In this document: piece by piece, positions 14,117 to 22,400 of the stretch | Numbering within the stretch: position 1 is the first letter of the stretch | Layout: each line of letters opens with the position of its first letter | Source: Margaritifera margaritifera | Taxonomy: Eukaryota; Mollusca; Bivalvia; Unionida; Margaritiferidae | NCBI GenBank assembly: GCA_029931535.1 | Contig: JAQPZY010001626.1 | Location: 4,728,501-4,792,500, forward strand | Length of the DNA: 64,000 bases | Reading direction: 5' to 3' | Made by a program: the position numbers and the translations under genes | Notes under the pieces: model-generated | The model's input: only the letters and a program-made list of their open reading frames with translations | The model's database searches: none | What the model was told of the DNA's origin: nothing

Positions 14117-14337
14117 TTTCTTACAGTTTGGTATTCAGTTTAATTTGTCTCTCTTTACCTTTCATAGGGAGATTGTCCATGGTTGATATCGCAGAAGTTA
14201 ACCCTCTCCTCGGCAATGAAAAGGATAAAACACTGACCGTGAACACGACAATCAGTGTCATCGAGCATTTCTTTGGAAGACGACGTGAGGGTTGCTATCC
14301 CCATGGATTTGAAATCCCGTCCCCTCTCACCACTTGA
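1409..14337 (+). CDS. Arginase, copy 1 (six coding exons; exon 1 outside the window or unrecognised)
   Basis: Predicted Mn-dependent arginase, hydrolysing L-arginine to ornithine and urea. Joined exons: 1409-1588, 2159-2424, 5606-5662, 8484-8588, 10820-10956, 14168-14337. These give 304 codons plus a TGA stop, with matching phases at every junction. Seen directly: [12 protein letters not shown] (first metal His), [11 protein letters not shown] (Asp-His-Asp metal ligands), [25 protein letters not shown] (Asp-x-Asp ligands), TGTRVVGGL and AEVNP. All metal ligands of the arginase family are present. The substrate-contact Ser of the usual SGNLHG motif is Thr here. With an 18-residue first exon like the one at 62927, the protein would be about 322 residues, the usual length for animal arginases. 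No N-terminal targeting sequence can be judged because exon 1 is missing. Very likely functional. Agmatinase and formiminoglutamase are unlikely given the DVDPGE and EVNP context. Confidence 0.95.
1589..2158 (+). other. Arginase intron, unremarkable
   Basis: A 570-bp GT-AG intron. It contains a short imperfect duplication near 1889-1950 (ACTCGAGCTGATATGTTTAG and ACTCAAGCTGATATGTTTAG). Nothing else was seen. Confidence 0.8.
2159..2424 (+). CDS. Arginase copy 1, metal-binding exon
   Basis: Acceptor CATGTAG, donor TG|GTAAGT. The 266-bp exon opens with [15 protein letters not shown] and carries [36 protein letters not shown] and PGFEWLTP. These supply the His, Asp-x-His-x-x-x-Asp cluster and the substrate loop. 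It ends two bases into a Cys codon completed by the next exon. Confidence 0.96.
3838..3925. repeat. Minisatellite, about 23-bp unit, four copies
   Basis: CTCTATCTGGTACTCTATA-type units repeat four times with single-base changes, inside the arginase intron 2425-5605. The rest of that intron is AT-rich, with a short GT run near 2981. Confidence 0.85.
4331..4762. repeat. Minisatellite, about 54-bp unit, eight copies
   Basis: Each unit carries CAGACACTATTAAATCTGAC, then AGCATTGTGCAATGTG, then AACTTTGACTGACATAAT. Copies differ by scattered substitutions and one or two small indels. Intronic. Confidence 0.9.
5058..5215. repeat. Minisatellite, 31-bp unit, about five copies
   Basis: GGGCAATGCTGTACGTGTAT followed by TTACACACAAC repeats in tandem. 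The + frame through it stays open for 77 codons only because of the repeat. Confidence 0.88.
5461..5475. repeat. Homopolymer G run
   Basis: An uninterrupted run of 15 G, starting at 5461, upstream of the short arginase exon. Its length may be a sequencing estimate. Confidence 0.8.
5606..5662 (+). CDS. Arginase copy 1, short exon [18 protein letters not shown]
   Basis: Acceptor TTACTTTCAG. The 57-bp exon completes the split Cys codon and encodes [18 protein letters not shown], which holds the conserved Asp and Glu of the arginase DVDPGE loop. Ending at 5662 (GAG AG) and joining to G AAA ATC ATC at 8484 gives ERKII, the spacing expected in arginases. This requires a GC donor at 5663-5664. Confidence 0.92.
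5663..5668 (+). promoter_or_regulatory. GC 5' splice donor (GCAAGT) of arginase intron
   Basis: The exon/intron junction reads AG|GCAAGT. Apart from the C, it matches the donor consensus perfectly, as is typical of GC-AG introns. The nearest GT (5667-5668) would leave the frame in the wrong phase for the next exon and add a residue not expected in the family. The intron runs to the AG at 8482-8483. Confidence 0.85.
6270..7947 (-). pseudogene. Degraded ORF of a repetitive invertebrate protein family ([16 protein letters not shown] type)
   Basis: Three minus-strand pieces form one broken intronless reading frame of about 560 codons, antisense inside an arginase intron. The N-terminal piece (7947-7396) begins [20 protein letters not shown] and has paired Cys (C-x2-C, then HMCCNPC and NCYLC) plus an acidic run, [11 protein letters not shown]. 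The middle piece (7382-6951) contains [16 protein letters not shown] and [14 protein letters not shown]. The C-terminal piece (6875-6270) contains [32 protein letters not shown] and MLADYCW. I recognise these as a multi-copy, functionally uncharacterised family in arthropod, cnidarian and mollusc genomes. Lesions: one extra A near 7398 shifts the frame, TGA at 6951-6953 sits at a probable Cys, and TAG lies at about 6882-6884. Probably mobile-element derived; not host-functional. Confidence 0.85.
7948..8483. other. 5' flank of the broken ORF and end of arginase intron
   Basis: No confident terminal repeats or target duplication were found for the antisense element. The last bases form the branch/pyrimidine region (TTTTGATTTTAATTTTAG) of the intron. 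The opposite intron flank, 5669-6269, is AT-rich with nothing recognised. Confidence 0.5.
8484..8588 (+). CDS. Arginase copy 1, exon [18 protein letters not shown]
   Basis: Acceptor TTAATTTTAG, donor GA|GTAAGA. The 105-bp exon encodes [20 protein letters not shown] followed by [14 protein letters not shown]. This matches the arginase strand-helix segment that precedes the second metal motif (compare [20 protein letters not shown] in vertebrates). It ends two bases into an Asp codon. Confidence 0.94.
8779..9210. repeat. Minisatellite, about 48-bp unit with a shorter interleaved variant
   Basis: Units contain TGTAGAATACTCCTATCAGT followed by GGTATAACAAAACAA. They alternate with a shorter form carrying TGTAGAATACTTCAATATG. 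The minus-strand 140-codon ORF across it is repeat-coded and not a gene. Confidence 0.88.
9341..9375. repeat. C-run followed by CA-rich microsatellite
   Basis: A run of C (with one interruption) followed by (CA)n, in the arginase intron 8589-10819. The rest of the stretch to 9960 shows nothing assignable. Confidence 0.8.
9974..10053. repeat. Two tandem copies of a 40-bp unit
   Basis: GAATACACAAATGATNTTGA followed by AGATATGTGACTTCATTC occurs twice, nearly identically. Confidence 0.8.
10145..10245. repeat. Three tandem copies of a 31-32-bp unit
   Basis: TTTAGACATATATTAAGATT followed by ATCAGTAACTTA is repeated three times with one or two changes. Confidence 0.85.
10820..10956 (+). CDS. Arginase copy 1, exon with SFDVDGMDP
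   Basis: Acceptor CATTTTCAG, donor CACAG|GTAATT. The 137-bp exon encodes [35 protein letters not shown] and IAEKVASTG. The Asp-Val-Asp pair supplies the last two Mn ligands, and the Thr of TGT is the conserved residue near the guanidinium site. It ends one base into a Gly codon. Confidence 0.95.
11566..13975 (+). pseudogene. Decayed non-LTR retrotransposon (RT plus C-terminal zinc-finger domain)
   Basis: This relic lies in the last arginase intron, same orientation as the gene, and is readable only by switching frames. Recognisable pieces in order: [20 protein letters not shown] near 11575; [18 protein letters not shown] near 12213-12265; [20 protein letters not shown] near 12421-12480, a damaged form of the RT motif [31 protein letters not shown] near 12649; WWAKRVLN near 12866; [20 protein letters not shown] near 12993; then [22 protein letters not shown] and VVENDK (13357-13610), the Cys/His-rich tail after RT in this lineage. 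A later EPD motif near 13700 could come from a restriction-like endonuclease of R2-type elements, but this is weak. Stops and frameshifts are numerous. Family assignment comes from motif memory. Confidence 0.72.
14084..14115. repeat. (TTA)n microsatellite just before the last arginase exon
   Basis: About ten TTA/ATT triplets lie roughly 50 bp upstream of the terminal exon acceptor, preceded by a GAC/GAT-rich stretch. Confidence 0.9.
14168..14337 (+). CDS. Arginase copy 1, terminal coding exon and stop
   Basis: The acceptor is CTTTCATAG. The exon encodes [20 protein letters not shown], then [35 protein letters not shown] and a TGA at 14335-14337. EVNP holds the catalytic-pocket Glu, and TVNT is the family's C-terminal helix signature. 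The short Pro/Thr tail after FGRRREG is not conserved in the family. Confidence 0.95.
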
Positions 14338-14358
14338 ACATGCAAGATAGTGATAACA

Positions 14359-14465
<107 letters not shown>

Positions 14466-14554
14466 CTTTCTTTATTATCACTTCAAAAATTGTTTATATT
14501 TAAATTTTGTACCTTCCATTTTTGTATCTTGTAGTACTCCTTGTTTAACTCTTG

Positions 14555-14775
14555 TTGGAAGGGTTCAATATCATGGGGGGTCTTCCTTTTTTTGAATTGT
14601 CTGTATTTACATCTGTAGAGCTTTACATTTAATCGGCGTTATACAGCCACTATTGTGCTGACTGACGTGCGTTGCCATTGGAAGGGTTTATTTTCCGAGT
14701 TCTTTTTTCTTTTTTTAGAGCTTCACGTTTAATCGGCACCGTGTGGCCACTATTGCGCTGACGTGCCGGTTGACC
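14555..14775. repeat. Imperfect tandem duplication of about 100 bp
   Basis: TTGGAAGGGTT, a T-rich tract, AGAGCTT(T/C)AC and TTTAATCGGC, then GCCACTATTG and GCTGAC, appear twice in the same order (14555-14672 and 14676-14775). Confidence 0.75.
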
Positions 14776-14919
14776 TTGATACATGCATACATAATATAAC
14801 GTCTCTCCCGGGTTTCTGATAACAGAAGAAGTCCGTCTGGAAATGATGACAGTTACTTTAATTACTTATATATCAAGAAACTATCTATCTGTCAAACAAC
14901 AGAAACTCTGAATGAGAAA

Positions 14920-14964
14920 AATAAACGATTTATTCAAATCTTAATATGTTTTTTGTTCAATAAA
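14920..14964 (+). terminator. Candidate polyadenylation signals for arginase copy 1
   Basis: AATAAA occurs at 14920-14925 and 14959-14964, about 0.6 kb after the stop. The second is followed by an A-run. No other support. Confidence 0.4.
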
Positions 14965-15961
14965 GAAAAAAAAAACCTAATATAACAAAATTTACATGTT
15001 CTCTTATTATGCGGTTTCTGTTTTATAACCTGTCATAATAACCAATAGTCTCAACAACTTATATTAAATAACAATAGTGATCACAAACAATTCTCCAGTA
15101 AAGTTCAAGAATATTCATAGGGGTAACAATAAAGTCCCAATAACAACAAATTCAAATTAAAAAAACATCAATTGAAATGGATAACATTTCTATAAAATAA
15201 AATGACAGAATCATACAAATGTATAAAATAGTGTAGGTTTTATGGAGGCCCAATACCACATTATACAAATAAGTAGTTTATGATATAATATCTTTGGCTT
15301 TGATTTCTCTTTAGTCCAGAAATTTACTAAATATTTATATTGCAGAGATAAATGTATACTTCGAAATATGAGTATATGAAATGTTTCAGTTACTTTCTAC
15401 CATGACAAATTAAAGAATAAAGTCTCACATTTATATACAGGAATCCAACAGTAGGAACGATTCAAAAACTCTTTTGTTTTATTATACTTATAAATTTACT
15501 CAATTTCCGGAATTTAAGTGATTTTGCTCCGCAATCTCTTAATGTTTGCAGCTAACGATGACAATCCTAGACTCACATATTCAAGGGAACACGGTGGTTT
15601 ATGTTTACCAGAGGACTGAACTGAGTATTTTAAGAAATCGTTTGTTTCGTCCTGCTAAGTAACATGGAATATGACTTAGAATGTCTGTACTTTTGACGAG
15701 AATCTCAAGAATTATTTCAACTGAAGGCCTTGATTGAATGTATCAGATGCATGATTTAACTGTGATATTTCTCATTATGATTTTGTATTGTATGCTTCAA
15801 TTTTAATCCATTGCATAATATATTATATGTTTTGTGTGTTGATTTGAAGGTTTATTTTGACCAGTCAGATTTTTTGCTAAGATAATGCAAAATGGTATAT
15901 TGCAAGATTGCAGTGAGTGAACGCTTTTCTGTGATTAATTATGTCACCTAGGATAAATGAA

Positions 15962-15992
15962 GACGGTATTATTATTATTATTATTATTATTA
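15962..15992. repeat. (TTA)n microsatellite
   Basis: About ten TTA/ATT triplets. The surrounding 14965-16230 stretch is AT-rich with no gene recognised. Confidence 0.85.
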
Positions 15993-16230
15993 AGCCTGAA
16001 GTCAATTCACCACCCATCTGTTTTTAAGGCACTATACGAAGGTATTTCTCTTTTTTCTTCTCTGTCACTCGCCAGTATACACATGCTTGTAACAGCTATC
16101 GTGTTTGAAAAGTTGATAGATGTAACATTGCTGCCTAAAAGTACTGATTAAGTTTTTCATATATTTTTATATTTTTAATGGGGTGGTAGAATTTATGGGC
16201 ACACAAATATCAATCATTTACGTCCTTACA

Positions 16231-16396
16231 TACACGTGTGCACATAGGAAGATATAAATACAATTTTAGCCAATCACTATCAGAATTACATACACGTGTG
16301 CACAAAGGAAGATACAAATACAAATTTAGCCAATCATTGTCAAAATTACATTCACGTATGCACAGAGGACGATACAAATACAATTTTAACGTTATT
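16231..16396. repeat. Three tandem copies of an approximately 60-bp unit
   Basis: Each copy has TACACGTGTGCACA, then AGGAAGATA-AAATACAA, then TTTAGCCAATCA. The third copy is the most diverged. Confidence 0.88.
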
Positions 16397-16854
16397 TGTG
16401 AACAGTTAACGTTTCCTTAACTTGTTTCATCTGAGAAGTTTTAGCATAGTTTTGGTTTTACTTTGCACTGAAAATGTAATCTCATGAATAAGTACCTAGC
16501 GGCCTGACCTCATTTCGTTAAGAGTCGTTTGGTAGATAAACAATGACTATCAGTTTGTATTTCCTTGTTTACATAAAAAAGACTGATTATCATGGAAAAT
16601 GAGCACAAATGTGATTTAGTTTTCAAATAAATCCTTAATACAGAAAACACGTTTTTGAAATTTAACTAATTACACCAAATTTGTATACTACCGGCTTACT
16701 TCCTCTTTAGATTTTGATTATAAATAAAACTGAATATTTTCGTGGGAATTGTTATTTTGTTAATGTATGTTTACTCGTGCCGTTCATTAGTGTTAGGTAG
16801 AATGGCTACGCTATTATGGTAATGAAGAATTACTTTCCGGAAATTTCCATTGCA

Positions 16855-17205
16855 TTACGCAAGCGCGATGGAATGTCTGTCGTATGCATCCACACATCTA
16901 TCAAGAGTCCATCCTGAACCTGCGTTGGTGTAATTTTCCAACGTCTCGAGAATCTTTTCAAAACCTTTGTCGATTTCTTCATTGATAGCCTTGGTGTCTT
17001 TGCGCTTAGAGATTATAAGTGGACAGCCACAAATCCACGGGGTTGCGATTTTAACCCATCCTTGTCTGACGACTTACGATTAAGTGGCATCGTCAAATGC
17101 ACATGAAGAACGATATCTGCTTTAAATCCCGAGGTGCCAGAGTGTTGTAACACCGATATGATTCAAGGAATCATCTTTGAAAAAAGTTTGCTCACGTAAT
17201 CGCAT
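16855..17205 (-). pseudogene. Broken ORF with a GSGWTLD motif (Polinton/PolB-associated type, inferred)
   Basis: Minus-strand fragments in more than one frame. An ATG at 17205 starts MRLREQTFFKDDSLNHIGV; another frame supplies KADIVLHVHLTM; a third supplies KIATPWICGCPLI and later FEKILETLENY and GSGWTLD, ending in TAA at 16855. A GSGW or GSNW motif preceded by an amphipathic helix recalls proteins found N-terminal to, or encoded next to, protein-primed DNA polymerases of Polinton-like elements. That link is from memory and is an inference. At least two frameshifts are needed to connect the fragments. The ATG overlaps the end of the SAP-repeat ORF by 14 bases, which may be true overlap or another frameshift. 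Confidence 0.5.
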
Positions 17206-17709
17206 GGTAATTTTCGAAATCACCAACACGCTTGTTAAATTTTAATTCTGGAACTTGAACTCGTTGACGAACATACTGCACTGCCTCAGTGGCAATAGTG
17301 GCTGCGACTCGTCGGCTCTTTTGTTCATCTTGGACTATGTGTACAATATCCGCCCGCTTGGCTCGTGGACGAATTTTAATATTTAATCGTGCTGCTGTTG
17401 CACGAAGAACTCTTACAGTCTGACGCGGTTCGACTATGAAACATAATAACGCAAGTATGTTAGCTTTTCTTGCGCTTCTTGGTCTTTTTATGTTACGCTC
17501 GCACGCGAATTGTTTCATTTGTTGCACTATTAACGTTGCCGTTGCTGGGATAACCGGTTGTTGCACAACTGGATGTGGGTTATCCGGGGTAAGTTGTTGT
17601 GGCTCATTTACGAGTCCTAATAACTAAAGTATAAACGTTCTTCGTGTACTCCTTGTATTCGTATTCCACGCTCTCGCGCGAGTTGCCTTAGATGTATTAC
17701 AGTCGGCAT
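17192..17709 (-). pseudogene. ORF fragments with three SAP-like helical repeats
   Basis: An ATG at 17709 opens a frame with LRQLARERGIRIQGV, closed by TAG at 17617-17619. A shifted frame from about 17617 continues to TGA at 17192 and contains MKQFACERNIKRPRSARKAN and LRATAARLNIKIRPRAKRAD. All three segments fit the SAP or SAP-like pattern (Leu-Arg-x-x-Ala-x-x-x-x-Ile, basic residues, Ala-Asp/Asn-Ile), a DNA-binding helix-turn-helix. Repeated SAP motifs next to a GSGW protein are a combination I associate with Polinton-like elements. CpG and Arg codons are more frequent here than in neighbouring DNA. One frameshift lies between repeats 1 and 2. Confidence 0.55.
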
Positions 17710-17966
17710 ACTGGTATATAAGGGAAAATCCTTGTCTTATTGCAAATTCCGTCAATAAATGTTTTAAGTATTTTTACTTTACCAGGATCAGAAACTGCGA
17801 TCGCTTCAGTCCTGGCTATTATTTCATCGACTTCTGTATCTTTTTCATCAACGTTGTCGGGTGTTTTCTCAACGTTGCCAGCTATTTCTACAACAGTTGC
17901 GTTAGCGAATCTTTGCCGGCGCGCACGATAATACACGCTAATAGATCCGCATAGCCGACGCAACAT
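17697..17966 (-). pseudogene. 89-codon ORF abutting the LINE 3' end, unknown
   Basis: Starts MLRRLCGSISVYYRARRQRF, then an acidic stretch, VDEKDTEVDEIIARTE. It ends at TAA 17697, overlapping the next ORF's ATG by 13 bases. Its apparent start sits directly beside the A-rich 3' end of the inserted LINE, so the original start may lie on the other side of the insertion. No family recognised. CpG-rich like its downstream neighbour. Confidence 0.45.
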
Positions 17967-17967
17967 T

Positions 17968-20235
17968 TTTGTTTAATTTTTTTTTATCCCCGTAATAGGT
18001 TCACCACTGGGTCGGGGAACCATCCCAAGGTCACCTTACAATCAAACATTTCTGGTTATCAGATAATCTAGGGATAATAAATATAATGTACAGAAAAAGA
18101 ATAGAAAACGCACGCACACACACACACGCGCGCATGCGCACATACATATGGCACACAATCTCTTTAGACACACAATTTAAATAGACGAACACAAGTATAC
18201 AGCGTTTAGGTGACATAGACTTTGTGATATTATAGTATTTTGTTCCTGTTTACCATCAAATCAGTCCCAAATAAATATAACGAGATGCAAGAAGAGAAAG
18301 GATTCTTACACAAGTTACATATTCATTATCAAGGTCCATTTTTGAAGAAATTGGTCCTCTTTTTTATTTAACTTAGCAGTGTATTTTTCAATGTTCTTAT
18401 GTATTTCAACTATTTGCTTAAAAGCATAAATGAAAGGATTTTGCATATTGAATCTGCAAGTGTAAATATAATATTTCGCCAAAATAAGCAAGAAATTACA
18501 CAAACTGTCCAGTTGTTCACTTCCTAAAATTATTTCTTTTTCTTTTGGACAAATGTAAAATATTTGGGCAAGAAGGTGCAAAAACCTTAATAAAACGGTA
18601 CCAAAACTGTGAAGTAATATTGCAGTCATAGAAGAGATGTTCAATACTTTCGTTATCACTCTTTACAGAAAGTACATTTGTTGTCGTCTAATATGTTAAT
18701 TCTTTTCAAACAATTGTTAGTAACAATTATTCTATTGATTAATTTAAAATTAAAATAGATCAACTTGGTATCATTAGTACAACATTTCGCCCGGCTATAA
18801 ATCTCAGACCATTCCTCACTACTTATATTTTTATTTAATTCTTGCATCCAAGTTTCTTGCTTATTAGTGTGTTGCCTTTTGTCCTTTTTTAAAAGATCTT
18901 TGTAAACAAACTTGAGGTAATTTCTTTTTTGCAAGTTCATTATTTTATCCTCCTGCTTATCAAAATTATTATGTACTAAATGGTTTTTGATAGCATCTTT
19001 CCATGATTTGGAAATTTTGGGTATTAAGGAGAAGTATTTTTGTATTGATAGAACATTCTAGGAGGGACAAAATTAAAAATATTCAGAGATAAATACTCGT
19101 TTGGACTTTAAGGTTCCTCTTTCCAGTTAGATGCTGCCAAAATTACATCTCTCCAAAAACTGTTTTTATTGAGCTTACTAAATTCTTCTAATTTCCTTCT
19201 TCCTAAGTTCCAAATATCCTTTTTATTTCTAAGTATAGTTGTATTGACTAAGTTCTTCCATTTTCATTTTCCAGCAATCTTTTAACCCATCTTATCATAA
19301 TACACCTAATGAATGAATACATGTGTATCATATTTAGTCCTCCCTCGTTCTCCGGGGATACTAGTATGTCACGTTTAATTCTCTCTACTTTACCACCCCA
19401 TACAAATTTAAATAATGTACGATTTAGTTCTGCTTCAACTTTTGCTGATGGATTTGGAAGTGCTGAAAAAAGTGCTGAAAAAAGATGTAGAATAAGAGTT
19501 TTTACAACAGTTATTTTACCAACTACTGACAGATGTCTTTGACTCCAGCTTGCCAGTATTCGTTTTGCCTTCGTTAGTTTCTTCATATAATTAATTTCCA
19601 CCATTTGTTGTAAATCCGGAGAAAAATATATGCCAAGGAGTGTAAAGTTAGAAGAAGACCAATTTAGGCCCATATCGGGACATATTCTTTCATTAGAAAA
19701 TTTCTTGTTTCCAATCCAAATAGCCTTTGTTTTTGCTATGTTACATTTAAGTCCAGATAATAGAGAAAAACCGTGCAAGATATTCATAGTTGCTTTAAGA
19801 GAATGTTGAGATCCACCAAGAAGAATAAAAGCGTCATCGGCATACTGACCCAATTTATATTCACTGACATCAAAGATCAGTCCCTGTACATCCACATTTT
19901 GCTTTAAAGTTATAGCTAAATTCTCAACACCGTTGATAAACAAATAAGGCGCAAGGGGATCTCCTTGATGACATCCTCTTTTTAATCTAAAAAATGATGA
20001 CATATGCCAATTATTTATAACACAACTTTTAAAGTTATTATAAAACAGTTTAAACCACTTACAGACAGAATCACCAAAGTTAAAAGATTGTAAAGCTTTT
20101 TCCACAAAGCTCCAGTTAATTGAGTCAAAGGCTTTTTCAAAGTCTATTAACAATAATAAACCATATATATTTTTGTTCTCTAATTGATCCATGATATCGT
20201 ATAATAGCCTGGTATTTTCTCCAATGAAAAACTAG
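17968..20235 (-). mobile_element. 5'-truncated L1/Tx1-type LINE, minus strand
   Basis: The longest frame (20192-19248) has reverse transcriptase motifs LLLLIDFEKAFDSINWSF, FRLKRGCHQGDPLAPYLF, YKLGQYADDAFILLGG, LSGLKCNIAKTKAIWIG and a WGGK segment. YADD with a C-terminal Cys/His finger (NKCTFCKE, then SIEHLFYDC around 18610-18680) is typical of L1-clade ORF2 proteins. The 5' end is cut inside the RT palm: the frame begins at the equivalent of FIGENTRLLYDIM near 20233. The left end reads TTACGGGGATAAAAAAAAAT on the minus strand, the A-rich 3' terminus. Frameshifts near 19262 and 18662, plus stops at about 19116, 19032 and 18508, show it is dead. No convincing target-site duplication was found. 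Confidence 0.88.
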
Positions 20236-20399
20236 TTACACGACTTGACTCCGATGCCGCATTTAAGACATGGTCGAGGACCTAGACCAACACGTAACAC
20301 TAGCAAATGTGATTTACATTATTCGTAATGGCATGTTCTGCCGCAGAGTTCATATTTACCAAGGCATACACCTTTGCATTGATTGCGTCCTAATGCCAT
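20232..20399 (-). pseudogene. Small Cys/His-rich ORF (zinc-binding-like) with an internal stop
   Basis: ATG at 20399 gives MALGRNQCKGVCLGKYELCG, then RTCHYE, a TAA at 20319-20321, then in the same frame CKSHLL, and GPRPCLKCGIGVKSC up to the LINE junction. The Cys and His spacing (C-x3-C-x6-C-x3-C-H, C-x2-H, C-x2-C) suggests a treble-clef or zinc-ribbon fold. The final stop is at the junction with the truncated LINE, so the true C-terminus is lost. Family unrecognised. Orientation and spacing match the adjacent minus-strand ORFs. Confidence 0.5.
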
Positions 20400-20415
20400 T
20401 GAACTTTTTATATAT

Positions 20416-20973
20416 TTACAGATTGTATTCTCTAATAGAAATAATCATCTGTGTTTCATGGAAATACTCATCTATGTTTTCGATTAATGGTGTACATAAG
20501 TTCAGGCGTATGTGCTCTTCACTGAATACAAGAGGTTGTAAAGATACTCGCAGTAAATAGTATTTGATAGTACGGCCATTTGCTGTAAAATACTTTTCAT
20601 CTGTGATAGTAATTTCCAAATTCTTGGCAGAGTGTTGTAAACAAACTCGTTCACCAGGCTGCATCGAATGAAAATTACCGTCAAATAGATTTTTGTGTTT
20701 AAATATAATTTTCTTCAATTCGGTATTCGGCCACATTACTGCATACTGACCAGTAAACGCAAATAATATAACCACTCGTAATTGAACGCCGCTTGTACAA
20801 TGACATCCGATAACATAATATGTCTTGCACTGTTTGTTGTATATTGATTCTATAGCTTCCGCGTCTTTGCGTGTGAATCTCTTTTAATAAAACTCATAAC
20901 AATTCACATCGCACATATGCACTTCATATTGTAAATATTTCACATTCTCAAGAAAAATTACCTTTGATTCCAT
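20416..20973 (-). pseudogene. 186-codon frame with one internal TAA, unknown function
   Basis: ATG at 20973 (MESKVIFLENVKYLQYEVHM) runs to TAA at 20884-20886. The same frame then stays open through KRFTRKDAEAIESIYNKQ, AFTGQYAVMWPNTELKKII and LQHSAKNLEITITDEKY, to the stop at 20416. A 156-codon open stretch after a single stop suggests one inactivating mutation. No domain recognised. It lies between two other minus-strand ORFs in a compact layout, consistent with a gene of the same element. Confidence 0.5.
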
Positions 20974-20998
20974 ATATTATAAAGCTGAAGACATCTCT

Positions 20999-21399
20999 CT
21001 AATTAATTTGTTCTTGATGATCTTCGCTACTGTTACTATATTCGCTTGTTGTTTCAATGTCAACATTATGGTATCCATTTGATTCACTATCTGTACTAGG
21101 TGGTCTAGTCAACGTCAAGGACTTCATTCTTTCTTGCACAATATCAAATAATGTTTTTTCAGGTTTATTCTCATAATATTGGCCAGGTCTACATCGTTGC
21201 TGTTCCAAGATAATTCCTAAATTGATTAATTTATCAAGATGCTCCGGATACGTGTTTGAAAATCATACATTTTTTTAGCCTCTTTGACAAATAAGTATGA
21301 TGCATTTAAGCGAAACAACGATTTAATCTTTTCTGTGACGTTACGCACACTCCATTGATCTGGTAGATTAATCCCAGAATCAGATATACAATCGGTCAT
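20999..21399 (-). pseudogene. About 130-codon ORF with one frameshift, unknown function
   Basis: ATG at 21399 gives MTDCISDSGINLPDQWSVRN and LFRLNASYLFVKEAKKMYD. A one-base shift near 21255-21262 moves the frame to YPEHLDKLINLGIILEQQRC and a Ser/Glu-rich tail, ending TAG 20999. The continuity of plausible sequence on both sides of the shift supports a single protein. No family recognised. First ORF in the minus-strand cluster. Confidence 0.5.
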
Positions 21400-21608
21400 T
21401 TAAATTTTACATGTCGGCTTGTGTACCCATACCGGTCTTTCATATCTTAATTGTGTTGTCAACCAAGGCACATAATGATAATGTATTTGATATACTCAGA
21501 GTTTCAAAAGGAGCCAGACCTGATTTACACACGTGATATACCTTTCTAAAATAGTGGAGTGGAACTTCATTCCTACTGGAGGATAGGTAGACAGTTGCAA
21601 AAGATTAT

Positions 21609-22065
21609 GAATTATTCACAGATGCTTCCTCCAATTTCAGTTACGGCAGATATTTCAAGGGCAGTTGTTTTTGGGATCTTGACCAACAAAATCAGAAACT
21701 ATTAACAACTCTTAGGAGTTGTATCTAACTGCGGTTGTGGTTTTCTTTTGGGGAAATCTGGAAAACAAAACGCATTTTATTTCATTACGATAATATTGCC
21801 ACTGTTCAAGTTCTGAATAAAGGACGCTCAAAATTCCGATGAGTATGCGACTTATAAGACAAATAGCATAGTCTGCCGCTAAAGGTAACTTTGTTCTATA
21901 TTTTGAGTTTCTTCCCTGAAAACGTAATAATATAGATAATGCTTTATCCCGATTTCAGATGGATCGCTTTTGCGAGTGTGCACGACAGATGGACGAGAAC
22001 TATCGCCAATACCCAGATTCGAGGACCTCATCTTCTATGTTCGATCCTTCAAGATTTGTGCACTG
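21609..22065 (+). pseudogene. RNase H domain relic of a DIRS-type retrotransposon
   Basis: Frame 1 contains ELFTDASSNFSYGRYF and, after a TAA, FGEIWKTKRILFHYDNIATV and QVLNKGRSK. A shifted frame then continues with MRLIRQIA, SAAKGNF, and NALSRFQMDRFCECARQ to a TGA near 22065. TDAS, HxDN, NKGRS and the ALSRFQ box are the RNase H and connection signature of DIRS-like (tyrosine-recombinase) elements. RT and recombinase parts were not found. At least three stops and one frameshift. Confidence 0.75.
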
Positions 22066-22400
22066 AATCGATACGTGCTTGCACATGAAAAGCTTATGAC
22101 TCTGGAATATAGACCTTTCAGCAATTTATTGTTCTTAGTGGACTTAGTCAATGTGTATTTCCACCCCTTTCATAGGACTTGTTCATATATTTAGTTGCAT
22201 TCTGTCATGGCATGCTTCACCTTCATTGCAGTAATATTAAATTCTATTTTTCTGGCGTGCGTTTCCATTACATGCAAGTTGGAATGCCTAATCCGTTATG
22301 TCCAAAAAGAATAGGAATTATGTTCACAAAGTTTGACCCAAGCGCCTTCTATCGGTAACATGGTTCAGTGTACCAAAGCCTCGTATGGCGGAGATCTCAT
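22066..22400. other. Unassigned spacer
   Basis: Between the RNase H relic and the minisatellite. Nothing recognised. Confidence 0.5.

Noticed and set aside
17192..17709. Overlapping viral-style genes as a certain reading
   Set aside because: The 13-14-base overlaps could equally be frameshifts within one decayed protein, so true overlap is not claimed.
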